Shown here: piece after piece, positions 1 to 7,229 of the stretch
How positions within the stretch are numbered: the stretch's first letter is position 1
Layout: each line of letters starts with the position of its first letter
NCBI GenBank assembly: GCA_050031985.1
Contig: JBNAIG010000028.1
Span: 137,162 to 201,161 of the forward strand
Source of the DNA: SZUA-368 sp028533045
Lineage (GTDB): Bacteria; Spirochaetota; Spirochaetia; DSM-2461
Direction: 5' to 3'
Length of the DNA stretch: 64,000 nucleotides
Made by a program: the position numbers and the translations under genes
Notes under the pieces: generated by a model
The model's input: the letters and a program-made list of their open reading frames with translations, nothing else
The model's database searches: none
What the model was told of the DNA's origin: nothing

Positions 1-255
1 GGAGAGGTTGATTTTCTTACCCAGTTCGTTTGAGTTGGGCATATTGTAGACTTCAAAGTCGATGCCCGACTGTTCTTTTATATACTCGTATACCTTATCG
101 TTATCAACAGATTCGGCTCCGCCGTTGTTGACGTTTCTCATGACGATGGTGACTTTTTTAGGGGCCGAGCCAGCGGCGGCTTCCGTACTACCGTTGGCAA
201 AAACCAAACCGGTAATAAGGGATATCATTAAAACAAAGAATGATATTTTTTTCAT
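1..255 (-). CDS. Extracellular solute-binding protein, N-terminal part (cut by window edge)
   Basis: Only the first 85 codons are in the window; the frame runs open through position 1. The product starts with a short basic stretch and a hydrophobic segment ending in V-F-A-N-G, a signal peptide, followed by G-S-T-E-A-A-A, a linker typical of spirochaete sugar-binding proteins. The next segment (K-K-V-T-I-V-M-R-N-V) looks like the first beta strand of a family 1 solute-binding fold. It probably captures a sugar or oligosaccharide for an ABC importer encoded further left. AGGAG lies 6 bases before the ATG at 255. The divergent AraC-type regulator at 656 is its likely controller. The ligand cannot be told. 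Confidence 0.75.
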   Translation of the reverse strand, partial: MKKISFFVLMISLITGLVFANGSTEAAAGSAPKKVTIVMRNVNNGGAESVDNDKVYEYIKEQSGIDFEVYNMPNSNELGKKINLS

Positions 256-282
256 ATTTACTCCTGTGAACTTCCTAATCTC

Positions 283-304
283 TACGATATGGAATGCTAT
301 CGTA
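283..304 (-). promoter_or_regulatory. Inverted repeat in the leader of the solute-binding protein gene
   Basis: A perfect 7-bp inverted repeat, TACGATA-N8-TATCGTA, sits 28 bases upstream of the ATG at 255 and downstream of the predicted promoter. It could be an operator for the neighbouring AraC-type protein or an mRNA hairpin. One copy only was seen, so the role is open. Confidence 0.35.
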
Positions 305-358
305 TGCATCCTGTTTCCTTAATCTCTCCTCCTTCTGTTTTGATAAATCCGATAAATA

Positions 359-388
359 ATGATATCCGTCCCTTTTACGAACTGTAAA
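359..388 (-). promoter_or_regulatory. Predicted promoter of the solute-binding protein gene
   Basis: On the minus strand TTTACA is followed after 18 bases by TATCAT, a fair match to sigma-70 -35 and -10 boxes. It would give a leader of roughly 95 bases that carries the 283-304 inverted repeat and a good Shine-Dalgarno sequence. Confidence 0.4.
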
Positions 389-578
389 TGTCAAATTTCC
401 GTACCATTTTATTATAATAGGGGAAAACATCCCTTCTCTTAAATAATAGAAGAGAAAAAGAAATGAATACAAAAGGTTCTAGGTGCGCTCAAGGGTACTT
501 AGAAAGCTCTGTTGTCGGCTATATCAATTATAGGATGAAAGAGGGGAAATCCGGAATTTTGGTATTGAGTACAGAAAA

Positions 579-608
579 TTGGTATTTCGTTCTGACCAAA
601 GTTATAGT
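579..608 (+). promoter_or_regulatory. Predicted promoter of the AraC-type regulator
   Basis: TTGGTA at 579-584 is followed after 18 bases by TATAGT at 603-608. The ATG is at 656, so the leader would be about 40 bases. No strong ribosome-binding site is seen (only a weak CCGGGG about 10 bases upstream). Confidence 0.35.
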
Positions 609-655
609 AGAATTAATTACTTTTTACAGAATTTTAACCTCCGGGGTTTCACTAG

Positions 656-2929
656 ATGAATGTCATAGCTAAAAATAAGTTTTTCTTTTCTCTTCTCTCT
701 CTCTTGATTGCCATTATCGCCCTTATTCTGATTAGCACGGTTTTTCTTTATATAAATAGTGTGGAGGGGAAGATTCGGGAAATAAATCATCAGTTTAATG
801 ACATTTTGCTGGGAAGTTCCAAATCTTCTGTTGAGGACTATCTCTATTCCATTAATAAGATAGGAAATCAGGTTTATACCAATAACAGTATTCTCAATCT
901 CATAAATGATTCTGAGAATCTTACAAGCAAGGAGAAGATATTCATTCTTGACTGGCTGACTCAGCTTAAAAACTCCACCTCCAATATTCATTCGGTTTCA
1001 CTCTATATATCGGATGAGAACAAAATCTATGATACCAATTACGGTTATTCTCACTATTTTAACTATCCCGACAGGGAGTGGATTCGCCGGTCAAACAGCA
1101 GTAAGGGAAACAGGATGCTTACCATCCGTTATCGGGAGTTAATCGGTTCCAACAACGATGAGTCCCTTAACAAGGATGTGATCAGCTTCATCTATACCCT
1201 TCCTCCCTTTTCCAAAGGCAGTAACAAGCTGAGTATTAACATTAATCTCATTGCCATCTACGATGAGACTATGGAGGAGTTGAAGGGGAGCGGGGACTAC
1301 TTCTTCGCCATTCTGAATAAGGATAATTCTCTTTTGATTGGGGACCGGGAAAACCGGATCTATCAGGAACTCAGTTCTATGGCTGGGGAACTTTCCTACT
1401 CCACAAGCCGGCTGTTTCATACTCTTAAAGTGGATGACGTCAGTTATTCGGTGACCCAAGTTCCTTCCGAATCGTTCCCTCTGAACTTTATCTGGATTGA
1501 ATCGAACCGGAATGTGAGAGACTTCCTTTCGGAGATGAGAAGAAGTCTTATTTTAGGGGTTTCCCTGGTGGGACTTTTTGTTCTGGTTTTTGCTCTTTTT
1601 ATTGCCTGGAAAACCACAAGGACCATGGATGAAATAATTCAGCTGATAGATTATCAGTCAAGTAATATTCTTTTTGTGGCTGATTTTAAGGAGTTTATTA
1701 CCCAGACTCTCAACGACAACAGCATTATGAATGAGAAGCTGGAGGCGGTGACCAATATTTACCGGGATAACATGCTCAACAAGCTGCTTGATAACCGGAA
1801 TTTTGCCGTATCGGAATGTCTGGAGCAGCTGGAGCGCTTTGATGTCTCCTTTGGGGAAGCCTATGTTTTTGTTATTTCCATTGAGATTGTAAATGTTTTT
1901 TCCCTGGAAGAAGATGACAGTAATCTTAATTTGATTAAGCAGACCATTCGTCAAAGTTCGGAGAAGCTCTTTGAGGAGAAGGGTATTGTGGTTCACGGGA
2001 CCAACTTTAACAGGGATACGATTGCCCTTATTATTAGTAGCTTCAGTGAAGACTGGTTGATAGAGAGGAAGATAATCGATGATCTTTCCGGGGAAATCCT
2101 CTCGGTGAAAACAGAGAAACATCCGGTGCGGGCCTCCTTGGGAATCAGTGACAAAACAAGTGACATAAGCCAGGTTCGTACCCTTTTCCAGCAGAGTGTG
2201 AAGGCCCTTCAATACAGGGATTTGAAGGCGGAAAGGAATATCCTCTACTTTTCCGACCTGGAAAAATTTAAGAAGTACAACTACTTCTCCCTTTCCAGCG
2301 ACTCCTTTGAGGCGGACCTTATGCGGGGGAACAGTGATGTCTGTCTATATGATATTAAGAGTACCTTTAGCGAACTGGAGGAGGGAGAGAAGATTCTCAA
2401 GAATGAATTCGAACAGCTGGTGCTGAATTATCTCTCCATCATGCTTCGGGTGGCCTTCAAGTCTAATATTGATATTTCGGACAACAAATATCTGAACGGG
2501 AATATTGTAAACCTGACCCTTTCTATCAAAACCATCTATTCGGCCAAAGAGATTTTGGGGGAGATTACTTCTTATATCTGTAAGGAGATTAACGCTTCTC
2601 ACTCGGATAACGACAGTCTGTACCTTAAGAATATTTTGAGCTACATCGATGAGAACTTTAGCCTGAACCTCTCCATGGACGATGTTTCCGCCGCAACCAA
2701 CCTGAGCGCTTCCTATATTTACAAGATTATGAAGCGGAATACCCACATGACCTTTGTGGAGTATTTGACCAACAAGAAGATTAAACGGGCCTGTGAGCTT
2801 CTGCATCAGAACTGGAAGGTGAAGGATGTGGCAGAAGAGGTGGGATACAGTAATGCGAAGTACTTTATTTCCGTTTTCAAGAAGAAGACCGGGGTTACGC
2901 CGGCCATGTATAAGAACGGGGCGGTGTAA
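656..2929 (+). CDS. Membrane-bound AraC-family transcriptional regulator
   Basis: 757 residues. An N-terminal membrane segment (about 8-30) and a second one (about 298-318) enclose some 265 extracytoplasmic residues, a sensor layout like the Cache-type region of YesM/YesN-like proteins. A long cytoplasmic linker follows, and the last 100 residues are an AraC double helix-turn-helix (V-S-A-A-T-N-L-S-A-S-Y-I-Y-K-I-M and D-V-A-E-E-V-G-Y-S-N-A-K-Y-F). This one-piece membrane-to-DNA design is common next to sugar ABC transporter genes in spirochaetes and Paenibacillus-type Firmicutes. It most likely senses the ligand of, and activates, the divergent solute-binding protein operon. The inducer is unknown. 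Convergent with modC, 13 bases apart, with no visible terminator. Confidence 0.85.
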   Translation: MNVIAKNKFFFSLLSLLIAIIALILISTVFLYINSVEGKIREINHQFNDILLGSSKSSVEDYLYSINKIGNQVYTNNSILNLINDSENLTSKEKIFILDWLTQLKNSTSNIHSVSLYISDENKIYDTNYGYSHYFNYPDREWIRRSNSSKGNRMLTIRYRELIGSNNDESLNKDVISFIYTLPPFSKGSNKLSININLIAIYDETMEELKGSGDYFFAILNKDNSLLIGDRENRIYQELSSMAGELSYSTSRLFHTLKVDDVSYSVTQVPSESFPLNFIWIESNRNVRDFLSEMRRSLILGVSLVGLFVLVFALFIAWKTTRTMDEIIQLIDYQSSNILFVADFKEFITQTLNDNSIMNEKLEAVTNIYRDNMLNKLLDNRNFAVSECLEQLERFDVSFGEAYVFVISIEIVNVFSLEEDDSNLNLIKQTIRQSSEKLFEEKGIVVHGTNFNRDTIALIISSFSEDWLIERKIIDDLSGEILSVKTEKHPVRASLGISDKTSDISQVRTLFQQSVKALQYRDLKAERNILYFSDLEKFKKYNYFSLSSDSFEADLMRGNSDVCLYDIKSTFSELEEGEKILKNEFEQLVLNYLSIMLRVAFKSNIDISDNKYLNGNIVNLTLSIKTIYSAKEILGEITSYICKEINASHSDNDSLYLKNILSYIDENFSLNLSMDDVSAATNLSASYIYKIMKRNTHMTFVEYLTNKKIKRACELLHQNWKVKDVAEEVGYSNAKYFISVFKKKTGVTPAMYKNGAV

Positions 2930-2942
2930 CTCTTTCTCCCTA

Positions 2943-3995
2943 TTACTTATTGAGCGATTGGGCCTTGAAAAGGGAATAGACCGATGAACCGACTTCCAGG
3001 CCAAGGGCTTCTGCCGACTGGGGAGTTATCTCTGCGGTGAGTGTCAGGTCCCCTTTGACCCGGCAAAAAAGCCGGCCTTCCCAGTTCCACATTTTGTCAA
3101 TTATCCCGGGTATCTGATTCTGTATGGAAATCCCCTCCGCCCGGTTAAGGGAAAGGGATATCTCGTAAGGGGGCAGGGTGAGGACTGTCCCCGTTTCCGG
3201 TGAGAAGGGAAGGTTTATCTTTGTACCGGTGCTTTCCTTTAGTGTGCAGCAAAAAAGGCCGGGAGAGCATTCGGCCGCCCCGGTGACGGTAAAGGTGTTT
3301 ACCTGCCCCGCCGAGAGAAGCAGGTCCCCGTTCTGGTCCATCAAATCATTAACCTTGCCAAAGCCGCCGCACTGCCCCTGATTTATCAGGTAGATTTGGG
3401 AGGTGAGTCTTTGGATATCGGGGAGGTCGTGGCTGATGACCAGCATGGGGATATCCAGTTTGTCCCGGAGCCGGTTGAGATAGGGTAGCATGGTGATACG
3501 CCGGGAGTTGTCCACCGCGTTGAACGGTTCGTCCAGGAGGAGGAGTTCCGGGGACATGAGAAGGGCCCGCCCAATAGCCGCCCGCTGCTGCTCCCCCCCG
3601 GAAATCTCATGGGGGTAGGAGTCCAAAAGAAGCCCCAGGTCCAGGAGATCCACCGCTTCCGTCAGTTTAAGAGGGCTTTTTTTGATATATTTCTGTCCAA
3701 AGAGCAGATTGTCCCGAATCGTCATGTGCGGGAAGAGGCGTTTGTCCTGAAATACCACCCCCATCCGTCTTTTATGCATGGGGAGGTTGATTTTTTTCTC
3801 TCCATCCACCAGGGTGCGTCCGTTCAGGATTATTTTTCCCCGGGAAGGAGTTTCCAGGCCAAAGAGGGTTTTGAAAAAGGAGGTTTTCCCCGCACCGGAC
3901 GGGCCGAATATTCCCGTAGTTCCCTTGTCAAATTCTCCGTCCAGTTTAAGGAGAAAATCTCGCCGGGGCAGTTCTATATCAAAGATTAGGGACAT
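2943..3995 (-). CDS. modC: Molybdate ABC transporter, ATP-binding protein
   Basis: 350 residues, the usual ModC length. Walker A (G-P-S-G-A-G-K-T, 31-38), the ABC signature (S-G-G-E-Q-Q, about 132-137) and Walker B (L-L-L-L-D-E-P, 151-157) are all intact. The last 65 residues form a Mop-like domain that binds oxyanion in this family. It powers molybdate (possibly tungstate) import through ModB. The start at 3995 is chosen because CAGGAGGC lies 6 bases upstream; the frame is open for 60 more codons, but these overlap modB and look non-native. The first 17 bases overlap the end of modB, which implies translational coupling. Confidence 0.9.
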   Translation of the reverse strand: MSLIFDIELPRRDFLLKLDGEFDKGTTGIFGPSGAGKTSFFKTLFGLETPSRGKIILNGRTLVDGEKKINLPMHKRRMGVVFQDKRLFPHMTIRDNLLFGQKYIKKSPLKLTEAVDLLDLGLLLDSYPHEISGGEQQRAAIGRALLMSPELLLLDEPFNAVDNSRRITMLPYLNRLRDKLDIPMLVISHDLPDIQRLTSQIYLINQGQCGGFGKVNDLMDQNGDLLLSAGQVNTFTVTGAAECSPGLFCCTLKESTGTKINLPFSPETGTVLTLPPYEISLSLNRAEGISIQNQIPGIIDKMWNWEGRLFCRVKGDLTLTAEITPQSAEALGLEVGSSVYSLFKAQSLNK

Positions 3996-4680
3996 TGCGC
4001 TGCCTCCTGTAATGGCTTTTTCCGTTGAGCCGGGAAGAGAGATACATGGCCGTAAAGGATACGGCGATAGAAACGAGAACCAGCAGGGCCGCCTCTTTCT
4101 CTTTTCCCGGAATTTGCAGGAAGGAGTAGACCGAAAGGGGAATGGTCCGTGTTTCTCCCTGAATATTTCCCGCAAAGGTCATGGTGGCTCCGAATTCGCC
4201 CATGCTGCGGGCAAAGCCCAGGACCGCTCCGTTTATCACTCCCGGCATAATAAGGGGAAGAGTGACCCGGAGGAAGACCGATTTCTTATCCGCCCCCAGG
4301 GTCCGGGCCGCCTGTTCCAGCCGGACGTCCACCATCTCCATGGATTGGCGGATGCTCCGTACCACCAGGGGAAAGGAGACCGTCATGGAGGCAATCACCG
4401 CCGCCCCGCCGGTAAAGGCGATGCGCAAGCCGAACAGGTTAAACAGAACCGACCCGATCAAACCCTTCTTACCCAAAAGGAACAGGAGCAGGTAACCGGT
4501 CGTTACCGGCGGCATGACCAGAGGCAGACTGATTATCCCCTCCAGCACATCCTTTCCTTTCATCTTCCCGTGAATAAGAAAGTACACTGTCCCCAGAGCC
4601 AGGGGCAGATTGATCAGAGTAGCAAGAAATCCCACTTTCAAAGAGAGAAAGAGGGTTTCCAGCACATCGGTTCCGCTCAT
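3979..4680 (-). CDS. modB: Molybdate ABC transporter, permease
   Basis: 233 residues with five or so membrane segments. The binding-protein-dependent transport motif is visible around 125-150 (residues E-Q-A-A-R-T-L-G-A), the coupling helix that contacts ModC. It forms the membrane channel for molybdate in the ModABC complex. It starts 4 bases after the modA stop codon, with GGAGAG in the modA tail as ribosome-binding site, and overlaps modC by 17 bases. The three genes form one operon in the order A-B-C. Confidence 0.9.
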   Translation of the reverse strand: MSGTDVLETLFLSLKVGFLATLINLPLALGTVYFLIHGKMKGKDVLEGIISLPLVMPPVTTGYLLLFLLGKKGLIGSVLFNLFGLRIAFTGGAAVIASMTVSFPLVVRSIRQSMEMVDVRLEQAARTLGADKKSVFLRVTLPLIMPGVINGAVLGFARSMGEFGATMTFAGNIQGETRTIPLSVYSFLQIPGKEKEAALLVLVSIAVSFTAMYLSSRLNGKSHYRRQRNVPNL

Positions 4681-4684
4681 TTCT

Positions 4685-5476
4685 CTACTCTCCCGCCGGT
4701 GTGAAGCCGTACTTAAGGTAGAGTTCTTTCACTTCGGAAGATTCAAGCAGGAAGCGGTAAAACTTCTCTCCCCCCGGAGAGCTCTGCTTAAGGAGGGCCG
4801 TATAGTATTGGATGGGGGTATGGGACTCTTCGGGGAAGCGGCCGATGATGACTACCTTTTCCGATTTGGCCGCATCCGTTTCATAGACAATACCACGCTC
4901 CGCTTCTTCTCTTTCCACCACGGCCATGGCGGAGCGAACGTCGGTTCCGGGAAGAAAACGGTTTTCCAGTTCTTCATTCCAGTTAAAGTAGCTTAGGGCT
5001 TCCACGCCGTATTTCCCCGCCGGAACATGGGCCGGGTCACCCAAAGAGAGACGTCCTTCGAAGCTTTCCGGAAAGGGGAGGGAGCCGTCTATCTCCTCAA
5101 GGGACTCTTCGGCGCCCAGGGGGGCGATAAGGACAAGCCGGTTTTTCACCAAAGGCTGACTCTCGGAAGCGGCGTCCAGTCCGTTTACGTAGGTCATCCA
5201 TTTTTGGGACGCGGAGATATAGACATCCGCCGGAGCGCCCTGTTCAATCTGTTTGGCCAGTGTACCGCTTGAGGCGGGATTGATTTTAACTTCTATTCCC
5301 GTCTCTTGAGTAAAAAGGGCGCCTATTTCCTCTACAAGGTCGGTCGTACTGGCGGCGGCGAAAAGGGTCAGGCTCCCCGATTCTCCTGCTGCTGGGGTAG
5401 CCTCATTTTTTCCTTCGCCGGTCAGGGCGAATCCGAGTAGGGTAAGCAATAGTAATAATAAAACAGTTTTCTTCAT
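4685..5476 (-). CDS. modA: Molybdate-binding periplasmic protein
   Basis: 263 residues. A signal peptide (M-K-K-T then a run of leucines, to about residue 20) is followed by a linker rich in E, A and G and then the ModA fold. The first strand carries L-F-A-A-A-S-T-T-D, a known anion-binding turn, and the downstream S-S-G-T-L-A-K-Q-I segment is the second ligand loop. It captures molybdate outside the inner membrane and delivers it to ModB. The leader carries a strong AGGAAAGAGG-type ribosome-binding site. First gene of the operon. No molybdoenzyme gene is seen in the window. Confidence 0.92.
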   Translation of the reverse strand: MKKTVLLLLLLTLLGFALTGEGKNEATPAAGESGSLTLFAAASTTDLVEEIGALFTQETGIEVKINPASSGTLAKQIEQGAPADVYISASQKWMTYVNGLDAASESQPLVKNRLVLIAPLGAEESLEEIDGSLPFPESFEGRLSLGDPAHVPAGKYGVEALSYFNWNEELENRFLPGTDVRSAMAVVEREEAERGIVYETDAAKSEKVVIIGRFPEESHTPIQYYTALLKQSSPGGEKFYRFLLESSEVKELYLKYGFTPAGE

Positions 5477-5595
5477 CCTTTTCTCCTCTTTCCTACTTAT
5501 TTACAAGAAGTGTGCCAAAGAGAAAGAGGGCCTTTAGGAGAAAAAAGGGCTTATTTACGGTTCTATTTCGTACAGGCCGGTTAAGTTTTACTTTG

Positions 5596-5617
5596 TTTTG
5601 TACTAAAAGGTACAAAA
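5596..5617. promoter_or_regulatory. Palindrome upstream of modABC, possible operator
   Basis: TTTTGTAC-N6-GTACAAAA is a perfect 8+8 inverted repeat about 120 bases upstream of the modA start. It does not resemble the Escherichia coli ModE box. It may be an operator for another repressor. No clear -10/-35 pair was found around it. Confidence 0.35.
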
Positions 5618-5653
5618 TACGGCTGTGTTAGGTGCAAGAGGAGCGCCGGCCCC

Positions 5654-7126
5654 CTAGCTTTCCCGATAGCTTAATATCTCCCGTTCCAGAGAATCGGCGT
5701 AATCGCTTAAAGCTTTGATAATAACCTTGTCCCGGGCATCAAGCTCTTCGGAGAGGCGGAAGTTTTCCAGCCGTTTGCGGAATTCCCCAAAATCGGAGGA
5801 GTTTTTTACCGGGGGAAAAAGGAGACGTCCCGCTGAATAGCTGCGCCACTGCTTGGCCCGGTCTTCCGGCAGGGTTTCGGGGAAGTTACGGCCTACAAAA
5901 CGGCGCAGCATCTCCGGCAGGCGGGGATCGCGGAAGGGGGGCTGAAGTTTCCAGAGGTTCTCCGGCAGGGTGTTGTGGACCAGCTCGAAGCAGGCCTTGT
6001 CGTCATCCCGGAAGAAGCCCCCCGAATAAATCTGCATATCCGGGTCTTCCTTCACCGGAGGGGCTGCGGGATCATCCTCTTCCCGGGCAAATACCTGGCG
6101 CACCTTCTGGAGAATCTCCCGGTGTTCCAACAGCTTGTGCCGGTGCAGTTCGCACTGAACCCGGTCCAGTCCCAGTCTCTCTTCCGCCTCGGCCGTGAGG
6201 GTGGAGAGAGGGGCCAGCACGGGGCATTTATTAATATGGATACCCTTGAGGGGAATGCGGGGCGTATCGCCCAACTCTTCCCGGCGGGTGAAAATTCGGC
6301 GGCGTATCTCTTCCACGGGCAGGTCTATCAGCGGCTGAGGGTCTACTCTAAGGTCATAGAAGTAGAGGCAGTTCCGATTGGAGCTGTCCACCGTGAGGGG
6401 AGCCATGATGGTGGTGCAGCCCCTTTCGGAAGTCAGCATACCCGAAGTATGAAGCAGGGGAGTCATCCTATCCAGCTCAATGAGGGGCCTAAGGGCGTTT
6501 TTAGACCTTTTATCAAAGACCCACTTAAAGAGGCGGGGCTGTTTTTTCTGAATCATTTTTGCCACTTCTATGGTGGCGTACACATCGCTTAAGGCGTCGT
6601 GGGCGTTGCGGTGGCCGATTTTGTTGGCTTCGGTCAGTTTTTCCAGACGTATGGTAGGTCTTCCCGTCTCCTCGCTCACGGGCCATTCAATTCCCTCCGG
6701 CCTGAGGTCTCGGGTTACCCGCACCAGGTCAATAATATCCCAGCGGCTGTTCCCGTCGGCCCACTCCCGCAGGTAGGGATCCATGAAGTTGCGATAGTAG
6801 AGGTTGCGGATGAACTCATCGTCAAAGCGGATGCTGTTAAAACCGGTTACGGTGGTACCGGGACGGGAGAATTCCCTGTCTATGGCCCGGATGAATTCGT
6901 ACTCGCTCATACCCTTTTCCAGGGTTTCCTGAGGGGTAATGCCTGTTACCAGGCAGGCCTTGGGATCGGGTATATAGTCGGGGGTGATTTTACAGTAAAG
7001 AACTACCGGGTCTTCCACCGGCTCGAAGCTGTCATCGGTGCGGACCGCGGCAAACTGGGCTACCTTGTCCCAGGCGGGATTGGTGCCGAAAGTTTCCAGG
7101 TCGTACCATAGTATTGTCTGGGCCAT
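5654..7126 (-). CDS. sbcB: Exodeoxyribonuclease I
   Basis: 490 residues, close to the 475 of the E. coli enzyme. It degrades single-stranded DNA 3' to 5' and acts in recombination and mismatch repair. The DEDD nuclease residues are visible: D9 and E11 in W-Y-D-L-E-T-F-G, a later Asp in F-N-S-I-R-F-D-D-E-F, and the H-x4-D motif in N-A-H-D-A-L-S-D. The exonuclease-I-specific middle and C-terminal regions follow. The gene stands alone. A strong promoter lies directly against the start codon (-10 TACAAT five bases before ATG, no Shine-Dalgarno), so it is probably read from a leaderless mRNA. Confidence 0.93.
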   Translation of the reverse strand: MAQTILWYDLETFGTNPAWDKVAQFAAVRTDDSFEPVEDPVVLYCKITPDYIPDPKACLVTGITPQETLEKGMSEYEFIRAIDREFSRPGTTVTGFNSIRFDDEFIRNLYYRNFMDPYLREWADGNSRWDIIDLVRVTRDLRPEGIEWPVSEETGRPTIRLEKLTEANKIGHRNAHDALSDVYATIEVAKMIQKKQPRLFKWVFDKRSKNALRPLIELDRMTPLLHTSGMLTSERGCTTIMAPLTVDSSNRNCLYFYDLRVDPQPLIDLPVEEIRRRIFTRREELGDTPRIPLKGIHINKCPVLAPLSTLTAEAEERLGLDRVQCELHRHKLLEHREILQKVRQVFAREEDDPAAPPVKEDPDMQIYSGGFFRDDDKACFELVHNTLPENLWKLQPPFRDPRLPEMLRRFVGRNFPETLPEDRAKQWRSYSAGRLLFPPVKNSSDFGEFRKRLENFRLSEELDARDKVIIKALSDYADSLEREILSYRES

Positions 7127-7131
7127 GGCCT

Positions 7132-7160
7132 ATTGTAGGTCATTCATCAGCCTTTGCCAA
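7132..7160 (-). promoter_or_regulatory. Promoter of sbcB, leaderless geometry
   Basis: On the minus strand TTGGCA (7155-7160), a 17-base spacer, TACAAT (7132-7137), 5 bases, then the ATG at 7126. Transcription would start at or beside the start codon. Confidence 0.6.
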
Positions 7161-7193
7161 GGAGTGAAATCCCCGGGGAAATCATCTTTTTTC

Positions 7194-7222
7194 TTGAAGG
7201 GGGAAGGTTGATGGATTATAAT
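7194..7222 (+). promoter_or_regulatory. Promoter of the GGDEF-EAL gene, leaderless geometry
   Basis: TTGAAG (7194-7199), a 17-base spacer, TATAAT (7217-7222), 7 bases, then ATG at 7230. There is no ribosome-binding site in the correct position. An in-frame alternative further upstream is blocked: the ATG at 7211 runs into a stop after five codons. Confidence 0.6.
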
Positions 7223-7229
7223 AACTAAC

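Larger units (their letters stand above)
256..655. other. Divergent regulatory region between solute-binding protein and AraC-type regulator
   Basis: This 400-base stretch holds no convincing gene. Two short open frames on opposite strands (275-472 and 463-672) have no family resemblance. What can be seen is an A+T-rich divergent promoter region: a minus-strand promoter candidate at 359-388, an inverted repeat in the minus-strand leader at 283-304, and a plus-strand promoter candidate at 579-608. Confidence 0.6.

Noticed and set aside
275..672. Two short open frames in the first intergenic region
   Set aside because: No similarity, unusual composition and overlap with predicted promoters.
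2943..4175. Longer modC start with 60 extra codons
   Set aside because: The extra part overlaps modB and is arginine/proline-rich without family support; a good ribosome-binding site fixes the start at 3995.
3778..4704. 308-codon open frame opposite modB/modC
   Set aside because: Antisense to two clear transporter genes, low-complexity translation.
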